Source of the DNA: Bog-756 sp963829235
GTDB lineage: Bacteria; Actinomycetota; Acidimicrobiia; Acidimicrobiales; RAAP-2
Assembly: GCA_963829235.1 (NCBI GenBank)
Contig: CAWHIF010000009.1
Span: 768,135-832,134 of the forward strand
Length of the DNA: 64,000 nt
Direction of reading: 5' to 3'
The notes below the pieces were generated by a model. That model was not told where the DNA came from, did not search any database, and worked only from the letters and a program-made list of their open reading frames with translations. Each line of letters begins with the position of its first letter. Position 1 is the stretch's first letter. Positions 56,050-64,000 of the stretch are shown piece after piece. Made by a program: the position numbers and the translations under genes.

Positions 56050-57351
56050 GTGAACCACTCCCTCGACACGGCGGTCCTGGCCACGGCTGCCGGGTGCGTC
56101 ATCCTGTGGTCGCTGGTGTCTGCGCGGTTGGAGCGGCTCTTCATTACGGCCCCTATCGCCTTTTTGGTCATGGGCCTGGTCGTCACCCACGGGCCGCTGG
56201 CGTTCATCCACTTCAATCCCCACTCGTCGACGATCCGGTCGCTGGCCGAGGTGACCCTGGCCCTCGTTCTCTTCACCGACGCCTCACGAGTCAATGTCCA
56301 CCGGCTCCGTCACGATCTCGGACTGCCCGTCCGCCTGCTGGCCGTCGGGCTTCCCCTCACCATCGGGGTGGGGACGGCGGTGGCCTTCGGCCTCATCCCC
56401 GGCGTCTCGTTGTGGGTGGCGGCCGCCATCGGGGCCATCGTGGCCCCCACCGACGCGGCCCTGGGGGCGAGCATCATGGAAGACACCCGGATCCCGAACC
56501 GGATCCGTCGGCTGCTCAACATCGAAAGCGGCCTCAACGACGGCATCGCCACCCCGTTCGTGAACCTGTTTCTGGCCGGAGCCGTGACCACGGAGACGAT
56601 CCATTCGACCCCGGTGCTGGCTGCGGCCGGCGATCTGCTCATCGGCGCCGGAGTCGGTGCGGGGGTCGGCCTGGTCGGTGGTTGGGCACTGGCCCGGGCC
56701 AGTGCCTCCGGGTGGAGCGATGCAGCCTTTCGGACGGTGAGCGCCCTCGGCCTGGCGCTGCTGGCTTACGGAGCCGCCATCGAGGCCCACGGCAACGGCT
56801 TCGTGGCCGCCTTCATCGCTGGGATGGCATTCGGTTCGATGGTGCGTCGGGACCTCGACCACCTGGTCGCGTTCGCCGAGGAGACCGGTGGACTGCTGTC
56901 GCTCATCGTGTGGCTGATCTTCGGGGCGGCGATGCTGGCCCCGGGACTCGAACACGCCACATGGGCGGACTTTCTGTTCGCCGTGCTCGCCCTGACCGTC
57001 GTGCGGATGGCCCCGGTGGCGCTGGCCCTGACCGGCTCAGGGCTCGATCGGGCAACCGTCGCCTTCGTGGGCTGGTTCGGGCCCCGGGGCCTCGCCTCGG
57101 TGGTCTTCGGCCTCATCGCCTACGACACCCTCGACGCAACCGACGCCGGCCGGGTCCTCTCGGTGGTGACCGTGACCGTCGCCTTGAGTGTTCTGGCCCA
57201 CGGGCTGTCCGCCTCGCCATTGGCCGCCCGCTACGGAGCGTTCAGTGCCACCTTGGCCGGCCACCGTCCCGAGCACCGGGCGATGCCGTCGATGCGGCCG
57301 CGCCGAAGTCTGGGTGGCCATATTGGGGGCACGAGGAAGAACGATGCCTGA
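56050..57351 (+). CDS. CPA1-family Na+/H+ antiporter
   Basis: An integral membrane cation/proton exchanger of about twelve helices. VLFTDASRVNVHRLRHD near residue 80 and the ion-binding ASIMEDTRIPNRIRRLLNIESGLNDGIATP segment near 140-170, with the Asn-Asp of electroneutral CPA1 exchangers, identify the family; WFGPRGLASVVFGLIA is another landmark. It begins with GTG at 56050 and has 433 residues with a basic C-terminal tail. Role: sodium or pH homeostasis. Confidence 0.88.
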   Translation: MNHSLDTAVLATAAGCVILWSLVSARLERLFITAPIAFLVMGLVVTHGPLAFIHFNPHSSTIRSLAEVTLALVLFTDASRVNVHRLRHDLGLPVRLLAVGLPLTIGVGTAVAFGLIPGVSLWVAAAIGAIVAPTDAALGASIMEDTRIPNRIRRLLNIESGLNDGIATPFVNLFLAGAVTTETIHSTPVLAAAGDLLIGAGVGAGVGLVGGWALARASASGWSDAAFRTVSALGLALLAYGAAIEAHGNGFVAAFIAGMAFGSMVRRDLDHLVAFAEETGGLLSLIVWLIFGAAMLAPGLEHATWADFLFAVLALTVVRMAPVALALTGSGLDRATVAFVGWFGPRGLASVVFGLIAYDTLDATDAGRVLSVVTVTVALSVLAHGLSASPLAARYGAFSATLAGHRPEHRAMPSMRPRRSLGGHIGGTRKNDA

Positions 57352-57371
57352 CCTGAGCGCCGGCCTGTCGC

Positions 57372-59537
57372 CTACAGGATGGTAATAGAGAATCGCGCTA
57401 CGGCAGTGTCCGGCGATTTCGCTGTCCCGACTTTCGTATCGAGCACTTCAACGGTGAACGTCGAGCTGACACTGCCTTTGGTGGGAGTTCCCGTGATCGC
57501 CCCCGTCGTCTTGTTCAGCGTGAGACCGGCAGGCAGTTTCCCTGAAGTCAATTGCCATGTGTAGGGGCGGTTGCCACCCATGGCAGCAAGGTCTGTCGAA
57601 TACTTCTGGCCAACTGTCGCCGCTGGGAGCTCTGTGGAGGAGATGACGAGCACCTTCACCGCGATGGTTTGCTGAACTTCGGGCGCCGCCTTGTAACTGG
57701 CATCTCCGGACTGGTTGCCGTCGATGACACAGGTACCCACAGACACCAAGCGAACGACACCGGCCGAAAGGGTGCACCCGGTCGACTTGGCATCCAGGGT
57801 CAGGGTGACGGTCAGGCCAGATGTAGCCGTGGCCTTCGGCTCGTAGGTCGGTCCACCGATGGCCTCCGCTGCCGGCGGGTTTGTGCTGAAACCAAGTGAC
57901 TGGGTTCTTTGTACAACCTCGACCTCCTGTTGGGCGAGAGGAGCAGGACTGTAATCGGCGTCGCCCGGTTGATTGGCGTCGACGATGCAGTCGCCCACCG
58001 AAGTGAAGCTGACAACGCCTCCGCTCAATGCGCATCCCGTAGATGCCTTATCGAGGCTGATGGACACGGGCAGGTTCGAGGAGGCGCTGGTGGCGGGCGC
58101 GTAACTGGAACCCCCCACGTACGCGACGCCAGGTCCAGCATTGAGGAAGGAGACCGTCTGGGTCCCTCGAGCCACCGAAAAGGTCTGCTGTTGTTCGGGC
58201 GCAGCACTGAACTGCAGATTGCCCGCTTGGTTCGCGTCGATAACGCACCTCCCCACTCCGATGGCGCTGACCGTTGTACCGGCGATCCCACACACGGACG
58301 TGGCCGACGCGTCCACACTCAGCAGGACCGGTAAACCCGAGGATGCTGTTGCCGCCGTTACATAGTTGGGTCCGCCAACGACCTGGTTGGTCGGTGGCGT
58401 TGTCCCGAAATGGATCGTTTGAGGTGATTCCTGGGCACTCACCTGAACCGGGCCCGCGGCCACTGCAAGCGGATAGGTCCCCACGGTCACGGGGCTGGCC
58501 GACACCTCAGGAGAAGAGGAATCAGGATCATCGATGACGCTGAGCGTATTCGAGCCAGCGTTGGTGACATAACCCGTCTGACCGTCTGGAGTGATTGCCA
58601 CTCCCGAAGGTCCACTTCCCACCGTGAGGGCGTTCGAGGCAACCGTAGGCGATAGCGTGTCGGCTCCGTCGATCACGCTGACCGTTCCGGATATCCAGTT
58701 CGTGACGTACGCATACTCGCCGTCAGGCGTAAGGGTGATGGCCGACGGCTGATCTCCAACATTCAGTGTGGTGGAGGAAACCGTTGGTGAAGAAGTGTCG
58801 GGCCCATCGATCACGCTGACCGCATCAGTTCCTTCATCGACCACATAGGCGTACCGGCCGTCAGGAGTGATCGCTATCGGGCCCGGGTTCTCCCCGACGC
58901 TCAAGGTGGTACTCGAGACGGTCGGCGACGATGAATCTGCACCGTCAATGATGCTCACCGTATCCGACCACCAGTTTGTGACGTAGGCGTACTGTCCGTT
59001 CGGGGCGAAGGCGATGCCGGTGGCTCCTGGGCTTATCAGGAGAACGGACGAGACCGAGGGAGTGGGCGTGTCGGCCCCGTCAATCACACTGACGGTTCCC
59101 GCTCCACCGTTGACCACATAGGCGTAGTTACCATCGGGCGAAATCGCGATCGCGCTCGGGCGATTGCCGACCCACAGGGGAGCGCCCGACACCGATGGGG
59201 ACGACGAATCGGCTCCGTCAATGACACTGACGCCGCCCTGTGGTTCGCCGTCCACGTCGCAAGCGACATAGGCGTACTTCCCGTCGGGGGTAATGGCAAC
59301 AGCGTTGGGATCAGCCCCGACATTCAACGTGCTCGTCACTCCCGACGGACCGATGTCGGTCACGGTGGAACCCAGGCCGTTGACCACGAGCACCGGCCAA
59401 CCCGACCCGGAAGAGGCGTCGGCCGGGCTATCGGCGACAAGGCCGGCTAGTGCCACAGCAACGGAAAGCGCCGCGGTTGCCCGGGCGATGCAGCGAAGGA
59501 CCCGGTGAGTTCGCTGCCGCACGGTCCCTGCAGCCAT
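57372..59537 (-). CDS. Secreted YVTN beta-propeller protein with Ig-like repeats
   Basis: The ATG at 59537 follows GAGGGG and leads a signal peptide (ATAALSVAVALAGLVADSPADA). Residues 45-330 are YVTN-type propeller repeats of the form AITPDGKYAYVTN-SGTVSVIDGADSSSPTVSSTTLNVG. Residues 340-620 are about three Ig-like repeats of the form GGPTYEPKATATSGLTVTLTLDAKSTGCTLS-GTCVIDANQ. The last 90 residues are a putative Ig (He_PIG) domain (LPAATVGQKYSTDLAAMGG). About 721 residues, extracellular; adhesion is the most likely role. It converges on the antiporter gene. Confidence 0.85.
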   Translation of the reverse strand: MAAGTVRQRTHRVLRCIARATAALSVAVALAGLVADSPADASSGSGWPVLVVNGLGSTVTDIGPSGVTSTLNVGADPNAVAITPDGKYAYVACDVDGEPQGGVSVIDGADSSSPSVSGAPLWVGNRPSAIAISPDGNYAYVVNGGAGTVSVIDGADTPTPSVSSVLLISPGATGIAFAPNGQYAYVTNWWSDTVSIIDGADSSSPTVSSTTLSVGENPGPIAITPDGRYAYVVDEGTDAVSVIDGPDTSSPTVSSTTLNVGDQPSAITLTPDGEYAYVTNWISGTVSVIDGADTLSPTVASNALTVGSGPSGVAITPDGQTGYVTNAGSNTLSVIDDPDSSSPEVSASPVTVGTYPLAVAAGPVQVSAQESPQTIHFGTTPPTNQVVGGPNYVTAATASSGLPVLLSVDASATSVCGIAGTTVSAIGVGRCVIDANQAGNLQFSAAPEQQQTFSVARGTQTVSFLNAGPGVAYVGGSSYAPATSASSNLPVSISLDKASTGCALSGGVVSFTSVGDCIVDANQPGDADYSPAPLAQQEVEVVQRTQSLGFSTNPPAAEAIGGPTYEPKATATSGLTVTLTLDAKSTGCTLSAGVVRLVSVGTCVIDGNQSGDASYKAAPEVQQTIAVKVLVISSTELPAATVGQKYSTDLAAMGGNRPYTWQLTSGKLPAGLTLNKTTGAITGTPTKGSVSSTFTVEVLDTKVGTAKSPDTAVARFSITIL

Positions 59538-59874
59538 ATCGATACCCCTCGCCGTGTTCACGTCGGACGAACGCTATGAGACCGACGACTGATCTGCAGC
59601 CGGTCTGAATGGTCGCGATAGTGACACAACCACATTCCCTGGACCACCGACATCACGGGGAGTGACGAACCACAGACGTGAGGTGCTTCTCTGTGCTCTT
59701 CCATTCCAGTCGGAACGCACACTTTCACGTGCGCGTGACGACCGAAGTTCGCATCTCCGTTCGTCCTTCCCATTCGGGGAGGGTCCGAGATCGACGAAGC
59801 TTCTCAGGGCACTTCGCTCACGTCCACGTTGTCGATCGACTCGGCGGGAGGCCGCTCTGGCCCGCGGGCCGGCC
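59538..59874. other. Divergent upstream region
   Basis: This spacer of over 300 bases separates the propeller gene from the toxin-antitoxin operon. No gene or structured element is convincing; it must contain the promoter of the propeller gene. Confidence 0.3.
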
Positions 59875-59893
59875 CGTAGCACCATGTGCTACG
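59875..59893. promoter_or_regulatory. Palindromic operator of the toxin-antitoxin operon
   Basis: CGTAGCACCATGTGCTACG is a perfect inverted repeat, 8-base arms around CAT. It overlaps a TACGAT -10-like element and ends ten bases before the antitoxin ATG. The placement is that of an autoregulatory site bound by the antitoxin or the toxin-antitoxin complex. Confidence 0.75.
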
Positions 59894-59902
59894 ATGGTCA
59901 GC

Positions 59903-60157
59903 ATGCCTCGAGACATCACCCAGCGTCAGCTCAGGAACGACAGCGGAGAGATCATGCGGGGCTTGGACAGGGGTGAGACCTACGTCATCACCCGGCATGG
60001 CGTACCCGTCGGGGAGCTGACCCCGCTGCGACGCCACCGGTTCGTGAACGCCGAGACTGCGATCGCGTCGTTCAGGGGCGCTCCGAGTGTCGAATTGGCC
60101 CGGCTTCGCACCGACCTCGACAACGTCGCATCCCAGGACCCCAGCCCCCGTGCGTAA
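59903..60157 (+). CDS. Phd/YefM-type antitoxin
   Basis: An 84-residue antitoxin. The N-terminal PRDITQRQLRNDSGEIMRGLDRGETYVITRHGVPVGELTPL is the Phd/YefM DNA-binding fold; the C-terminal tail should wrap the toxin. No ribosome-binding site is seen before the ATG and the -10 element is very close, so the mRNA is probably leaderless. The ATG at 59894 is an alternative start. The stop overlaps the toxin start by eight bases. Confidence 0.88.
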   Translation: MPRDITQRQLRNDSGEIMRGLDRGETYVITRHGVPVGELTPLRRHRFVNAETAIASFRGAPSVELARLRTDLDNVASQDPSPRA

Positions 60158-60563
60158 TTCTCCACGCGCCCAGCGGGGGGTCATCGACACCTCAGTCGTC
60201 ATAGACCTCGAGCAGCTCGAGGCCAATCAGCTCCCCATCGAGTTGGCCGTCAGCGCGATCACCATGGCAGAGCTTGCCGCCGGGCCTCACGCGACGATCG
60301 ACGCCGACGAGCGGGCTCGTCGACAAGACCGGTTGCAACGAGCAGAAGCGGCATTCGATCCTCTTCCCTTCGACGGAGAGGCGGCCCGCGCTTACGGACG
60401 GATCTACGCTGCAGAAATGGCCAGCGGACGCAAGGCACGGGGCACTCGCGCACTGGATCTCCTCATTGCGGCAACAGCCTGTTCCGCAGGACTCCCGATC
60501 TATACCCGAAACCCGGAAGACTTCCAAAGTCTCCGGGGGCTCGTCGATGTCGTCTCGGTCTGA
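60150..60563 (+). CDS. vapC: VapC-type PIN-domain toxin
   Basis: A PIN-domain endoribonuclease that cleaves RNA (often tRNA or rRNA) when free of antitoxin. The acidic Mg-binding residues are in GVIDTSVVIDLE (first Asp), ITMAELAAG (Glu) and TRALDLLIAATA (Asp), and YTRNPEDFQSL is the usual end. The GTG at 60150 is inside the antitoxin frame and gives 137 residues; the frame opens earlier but without PIN sequence. Confidence 0.9.
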   Translation: MRNSPRAQRGVIDTSVVIDLEQLEANQLPIELAVSAITMAELAAGPHATIDADERARRQDRLQRAEAAFDPLPFDGEAARAYGRIYAAEMASGRKARGTRALDLLIAATACSAGLPIYTRNPEDFQSLRGLVDVVSV

Positions 60564-61045
60564 ACGACTCACCAACATGGTCGGTGCCATCTGGCGCCTC
60601 AGTCGACCGGGGTACCTTTGGCGATGACCTGACCGGCGTCGATGGCCGCGACGCGGCCCGGCGCCACGTCACTCGCGGCTTCATGTCGAGCAGCCAGAGG
60701 GGGAGGACGGCGCCCCGGAACGGAAGCACCCCCGGCCGGCGGCAAAGTGACGCTGCGCTCAGGTCCGTGATCTCACGATCGGGTGACGGGGGCTAGGCCG
60801 AGCCCGAGCGAAGTCCTTCGGGACCCGGACCGATCTGCTGTGGGGGAAGATACTCGCTGAACGCGGCGGACAAGGTGACTCACGATCACTCGATCGGCCG
60901 CCGTTGACTGGCTGTAGACCGTTGCGATCGTTGGGGACCTATTGGGATTTGCCGGGCAACCAGGCTGTCATGGGCGCTGCGATGACCAGTACTTTCACCA
61001 GAGCGCGTGGGGCGTGGCCCAGTTCGATGGGCGTGCCCAGTGGGT
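60564..61045. other. Gene-free chromosomal flank with a small hairpin
   Basis: No gene is supported. GTCC-TTCG-GGAC (60813-60824) is a small stable hairpin 250 bases after the toxin gene and may end its transcript. The stretch runs up to the tRNA fragment. Confidence 0.35.
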
Positions 61046-61090
61046 TGGTGGGCGCTGCCGGGCTCGAACCGACGACCTGCTGGTTGTAAG
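61046..61090 (-). other. 3' fragment of tRNA-Val(UAC): attachment-site remnant
   Basis: On the minus strand these 45 bases are the 3' half of a tRNA. They comprise loop CTTACAA with anticodon TAC, stem CCAGC, variable AGGTC, T-arm GTCGG-TTCGAGC-CCGGC, acceptor AGCGCCC, discriminator A and CCA. The 5' half is absent: the bases beyond 61090 cannot form the anticodon stem or the GGGCGCT acceptor strand. Such fragments are left at the far end of elements that integrate into tRNA genes. By orientation, the element lies to the right. Confidence 0.8.
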
Positions 61091-61373
61091 GCGGATTCAG
61101 GCAGAGGCACCGAGCGGCAAATCGTCGCAATGGCTGTCCGTTTTCCCAGCTTAGCGGTAACAATTGCCCCGACACGAACGGTCGATTGCGACAGGAGGCG
61201 ACGCCGTGACCCGCAATTGTTGGGTCGCGTGTTGGGATTTCAGGTGTACTTGCAGCCTGAACAGACTAAACGACACCGTCGATCACCGAATGGTGGTAAC
61301 AGGAGCGCCACGATCAATAGTCGAACTGGATGAATCGGCCTGAGTTTTCCGGAGACTCGTTTGTTTGGTTCTC

Positions 61374-61689
61374 TCATGCCGCGTCGGGCTGAGACTTGTG
61401 ACGGTACTCGGCTTCGACCTCGTCCGGCGTTCGGTCGCCGAGCTCCGAATGCAGTCGCTCCTCGTTGAACCACGACACCCAGCCACAGGTAGCGATCTCG
61501 AGGTCGTCGAGGCCTCTCCAGGGCCCTCCGTTGGCGGCTAGGGCGGCGGGGTTCCGGTGGAGCTCGGTCTTGAAGATGCCCATGACCGACTCAGCCATGG
61601 CGTTGTCGAAGCTGTCGCCGACCGTCCCGATGGAGGGAGCGGCTCCCACTTCGTCGATCCGGTCGGTGTAGAGGACTGAGGTGTATTGC
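61374..61689 (-). pseudogene. IS3 orfB (integrase-core transposase), 3' part
   Basis: The frame QYTSVLYTDRIDEVGAAPSIGTVGDSFDNAMAESVMGIFKTELHR is the second half of the DDE integrase core, with the catalytic Glu in NAMAES. WFNEERLHSELGDRTPDEVEAEYRH is the typical end. It continues directly from the 5' part at 63143 once the IS30 element is removed, with the GCAA duplication counted once. Confidence 0.88.
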
Positions 61690-63142
61690 CCAGGTTCAAG
61701 GAGTCGTAGCAACACCTTGATGATGGAGGTGTTCCACAGTGGGGATCACGAAGCAGCAAAAGGCAACATGGCCGATGCGAGACAAGCTCTACTCGCCGGG
61801 ACGGCCGCCGGTTTGGCAACGGAGTCAGGTCCAGCGGTTCTGGGTCGGAATCGCGAAGGGGCTGTCGAGCGAGGACGCAGCGCTCTCCGTGGGTGTGTCA
61901 TCCCCCGTTGGGAGTAGGTGGTTCCGTGAAGCTGGCGGGATGCGACCTGTCAGCCTTGCCCCGTCATCTGGCCGTTACTTGTCTTTCGCTGAACGCGAAG
62001 AGATCGCCATCCTCAAGGCGCGAGGTTGCGGTGTAAGGGAAATTGCCCGACAGACGAAACGGTCCCCGTCGACGATCAGCCGGGAGCTGCGCCGGAATGC
62101 TGCCACCCGGTCGGGTTCGTCGGGCTATAGGGCCATCAACGCGGAGTGGCACGCTGATCGTCGCGCCAAGAGACGAAAGGTGGCCAAGCTGGCCGCCAAC
62201 GAGAAGTTGCGGGACTATGTGCAGGATCGGCTCTCTGGGCTGATCACCCGACCGGACGGGACCGAGGTCCCGGGTCCGACGGTGCGCTTCATCGGCCGGC
62301 GACACGGACGTCGCCAGGACCGCCGATGGGGAAAGGCGTGGAGCCCCGAGCAGATTTCCAATCGCCTCCGGTTCGATTTCCCCGATGATGGGACCATGCG
62401 AATCTCGCACGAGGCCATCTATCAGGCCCTATTCGTCCAGGGCCGAGGGGCATTGCGGCGGGAACTGGTCGCCTGTTTGCGCACGGGCCGAGCTCTACGA
62501 GTTCCCAGGGCACGGACGCAGGGACGGGGCAAGAAGTTCGTTACTCCCGAGGTGTTGATCAGCGAGCGGCCTGCGGAGGCTGAAGACAGAGCGGTGCCCG
62601 GACACTGGGAAGGTGATCTGATCATCGGCCTGAACAAGTCGGCGATCGGCACACTGGTGGAACGGACCACCCGATTCACCATGCTGTTGCACCTGCCACC
62701 CATGGACGGCCACGGAACCATCGAGCCCACAAAGAACGGGCCGCCGCTCGCCGGCCACGGCGCCGAGGCTGTTCGTGACGCCATCGCCGCCACTATCGGG
62801 ACTCTGCCCGAGCAACTACGTCGATCGCTCACGTGGGACCAGGGATCCGAGATGGCCCAGCACGCCCAACTGCGTATTGACACCGGGCTGGCCATCTACT
62901 TCTGCGACCCACACAGCCCATGGCAGCGCGGCACCAACGAGAACACCAACGGTCTGCTTCGCCAGTACTTCCCCAAAGGCACTGACCTTTCCAAACATCA
63001 TCCCGACGACTTGGTCGCGGTCGCCACTGCACTCAATGGAAGACCCCGCAAGACCCTCGGTTGGAGGACACCCGCCGAATCGCTCGATCAGCTTCTACAA
63101 TCAGCTGGACGAGGCGGTGTTGCTACGACTCCTTGAACCTGG
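61690..63142 (+). mobile_element. Complete IS30-family insertion sequence
   Basis: The element is 1453 bases long with perfect 27-base terminal inverted repeats (61690-61716 and 63116-63142, beginning CCAGGTTCAAGG). It is flanked by TTGC on both sides (61686-61689 and 63143-63146), the target duplication; a 3-base reading of the duplication is also possible. One intact transposase fills it. Removing it restores the IS3 orfB codons for GSQYTS. Confidence 0.92.
61739..63136 (+). CDS. IS30-family transposase
   Basis: A 465-residue transposase. The DNA-binding helix-turn-helix is near residues 82-120 (FAEREEIAILKARGCGVREIARQTKRSPSTISRELRRN). The DDE catalytic core has PGHWEGDLIIG (first Asp), LTWDQGSEMAQH (second Asp) and NENTNGLLRQYFPKGTDLS (Glu), as in the family. 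It is longer than typical IS30 transposases by an N-terminal extension that carries another helix-turn-helix-like segment. The stop lies inside the right terminal repeat. It appears intact and possibly active. Confidence 0.93.
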   Translation: MGITKQQKATWPMRDKLYSPGRPPVWQRSQVQRFWVGIAKGLSSEDAALSVGVSSPVGSRWFREAGGMRPVSLAPSSGRYLSFAEREEIAILKARGCGVREIARQTKRSPSTISRELRRNAATRSGSSGYRAINAEWHADRRAKRRKVAKLAANEKLRDYVQDRLSGLITRPDGTEVPGPTVRFIGRRHGRRQDRRWGKAWSPEQISNRLRFDFPDDGTMRISHEAIYQALFVQGRGALRRELVACLRTGRALRVPRARTQGRGKKFVTPEVLISERPAEAEDRAVPGHWEGDLIIGLNKSAIGTLVERTTRFTMLLHLPPMDGHGTIEPTKNGPPLAGHGAEAVRDAIAATIGTLPEQLRRSLTWDQGSEMAQHAQLRIDTGLAIYFCDPHSPWQRGTNENTNGLLRQYFPKGTDLSKHHPDDLVAVATALNGRPRKTLGWRTPAESLDQLLQSAGRGGVATTP

Positions 63143-63750
63143 TTGCGATCCCGCGTCCGTGTGACAAATGAGTCCGACGAGGCTGGTGTGGCGGCGGGTC
63201 CAGGCAGCCATGTTGAGAGCGTCGAGGACGAGGGCGGTGGTCATGGAGCGTGCCGCCTTCCAACCGACCAGCCTCCGGGAGTGGACGTCGATGATGAAGG
63301 CCACGTAGACGACACCCGACCAGGTGGAGCAGTAGGTGAAGTCGGCCACCCACAGGGCATCTGGCCGTGGAGCAGTGAAGTTCCGGTTGACGAGGTCCGG
63401 AGCGCGGACGTGGGCGGGATCTGACTTGGTGGTGAAGCGCTTCTTGGCCCGGGTGGCGCCCTGAATGCCCTGTTGGCGCATGAGCCGGGCCACCTGGTCC
63501 CGCCCGATCTCCATCTCCCGCCGTCGGGCCGCCTTCCAGAGCTTCCTGCGGCCGTAGACGGAGTAGTTCTTCTCCCAGAGGGTCCGGAGCTCGGGTCCGG
63601 TGGTGGCGTCTCGGGTGGCCCTGGCCGAGAGCGGTCTGGCCTTGGTGTCGTAGTAGGTAGAGGGGGCGATCTTCAGTTCGGTGCAGATCGGCTCGACCCC
63701 CCATCGACGCCCATCGGTCGTGTTGTCCCGATGGGCGTCGATGAAGGCGA
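63143..63750 (-). pseudogene. IS3 orfB (integrase-core transposase), 5' part
   Basis: Reading left in one open frame: VAFIDAHRDNTTDGRRWGVEPICTELKIAPSTYYD, RATRDATTGPELRTLWEKNYSVYGRRKLWKAARR, MEIGRDQVARLMRQQGIQG, and the catalytic RPDALWVADFTYCSTWSGVVYVAFIIDVHSRRLVGW, ending in HTDAGSQ. Then the IS30 element interrupts. It has no good start of its own; expression would be by a -1 ribosomal shift from orfA around GGAAAG just before the orfA stop. Corrected orfB is about 306 residues. Confidence 0.88.
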
Positions 63751-64000
63751 CTACTTCTTTCCTCGGCGGTCGAGCTCCGCCCCGAAGAAAGTCGCTGCTG
63801 ACTGCAGGATGTCGTTGGAGCGGCGGAGCTCGAAGTTCTCCTGGCGGAGCCGCTTCAGCTCGGCCTGCTCGTCGGTGGTGAGGCCCGGCCGTTTGCCGGC
63901 ATCCACCTCGGCACGCTTCACCCAGGCTCGGAGCGATTCGTCACCGACCCCCAGCTGGCGGGCCACCCGGGAGATGACCGTCTTGTCGTGGGGATCCTGG
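63751..64000 (-). CDS. IS3 orfA (partial at window edge)
   Basis: The frame is open to the window edge (DPHDKTVISRVARQLGVGDESLRAWVKRAEVDAGKRPGL), with the helix-turn-helix, followed by the leucine-zipper-like ELKRLRQENFELRRSNDILQ and AATFFGAELDRRGKK. This is the usual 100-residue orfA; about 20 N-terminal residues lie outside the window. Confidence 0.88.
   Translation of the reverse strand, partial: QDPHDKTVISRVARQLGVGDESLRAWVKRAEVDAGKRPGLTTDEQAELKRLRQENFELRRSNDILQSAATFFGAELDRRGKK

Larger units (their letters stand above)
61331..64000 (-). mobile_element. IS3-family element (IS6110-like), interrupted by IS30; right end outside window
   Basis: The left end TGAATCGGCC-GAG followed by TTTTCCGGAGACTC resembles the terminal repeat of IS6110-type IS3 elements. 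The element reads leftward: orfA enters from the window edge, orfB follows in the -1 frame, and the IS30-family element at 61690-63142 splits orfB. The right terminus is not in the window, so no target duplication can be checked. Confidence 0.8.

Noticed and set aside
61046..61130. Complete tRNA gene
   Set aside because: The T-arm, anticodon loop and acceptor 3' strand are present, but no matching 5' acceptor, D-arm or 5' anticodon stem follows.
60584..61333. Small open frames around the tRNA fragment
   Set aside because: Short, overlapping on both strands, without ribosome sites or family patterns.

Overview
This window is high-GC DNA, probably from an actinobacterium of the class Acidimicrobiia or a close relative. 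That placement is an inference from the GC bias, frequent GTG starts and 4-bp stop/start overlaps, an F420-type luciferase-like protein, a minimal Zincin_1 protease, a ClpX-type zinc-finger protein, and a secreted protein built from GYWEVASDGGVFAFG-type repeats that I associate with that group. No rRNA or intact tRNA is visible.

Layout. 1-3.3 kb: cobalamin-dependent ribonucleotide reductase nrdJ, reading left, behind a promoter with two tandem NrdR boxes. 3.4-8.9 kb: glycerol kinase, ACT-domain protein, acyltransferase, acetoacetate-decarboxylase-like protein, and a TetR/SMP-30 pair. 8.9-14.1 kb: a leftward gene string (Cys4 protein, queG, GT4 glycosyltransferase, SRPBCC protein, luciferase-like protein, alaC-like aminotransferase). 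14.4-19.4 kb: 2-hydroxyacid dehydrogenase, acyl-CoA ligase, methylmalonate-semialdehyde dehydrogenase, flavin-binding protein. 19.4-27.1 kb: a divergent locus that reads as polyamine (putrescine) catabolism, with alanine dehydrogenase, permease and aminobutyraldehyde-type dehydrogenase on one strand and Lrp regulator, class III aminotransferase and amine oxidase on the other. 27.1-37.6 kb: repeat-rich surface protein, panD, nucleosidase, MFS exporter, gamma-glutamyltransferase-like protein, small metalloprotease, and several membrane-anchored or secreted proteins. 37.6-43.2 kb: a secreted protein with all six copper ligands of type II monooxygenases, a decayed amidohydrolase, an aldo/keto reductase, crotonase, phosphotransferase and TetR. 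43.3-51.6 kb: secreted RCC1-repeat protein, ClpX-zinc-finger/HTH protein behind a cluster of GTCAGG hexamers, a lipoprotein hydrolase, and a FIST + GAF-GGDEF-EAL pair behind a sigma-28/WhiG-like promoter. 52-59.5 kb: VOC protein, flavoprotein, SHOCT membrane protein, MarR, arylsulfatase remnant, Na+/H+ antiporter, secreted YVTN-propeller protein. 59.9-60.6 kb: a Phd/VapC-type toxin-antitoxin pair. 61.0-64 kb: the start of a mobile region, with a 45-nt 3' fragment of tRNA-Val(UAC) followed by an IS3-family element that has been split by a complete IS30-family element.

Six genes (nrdJ, a 2-hydroxyacid dehydrogenase, the class III aminotransferase, an amidohydrolase, the GGDEF-EAL protein and marR) are each interrupted by what looks like exactly one extra base. 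All shifts go the same way, and removing one base restores the family sequence each time. Residual assembly or sequencing error is the simplest explanation, so five of these are best read as functional genes. The amidohydrolase is also truncated and probably dead.
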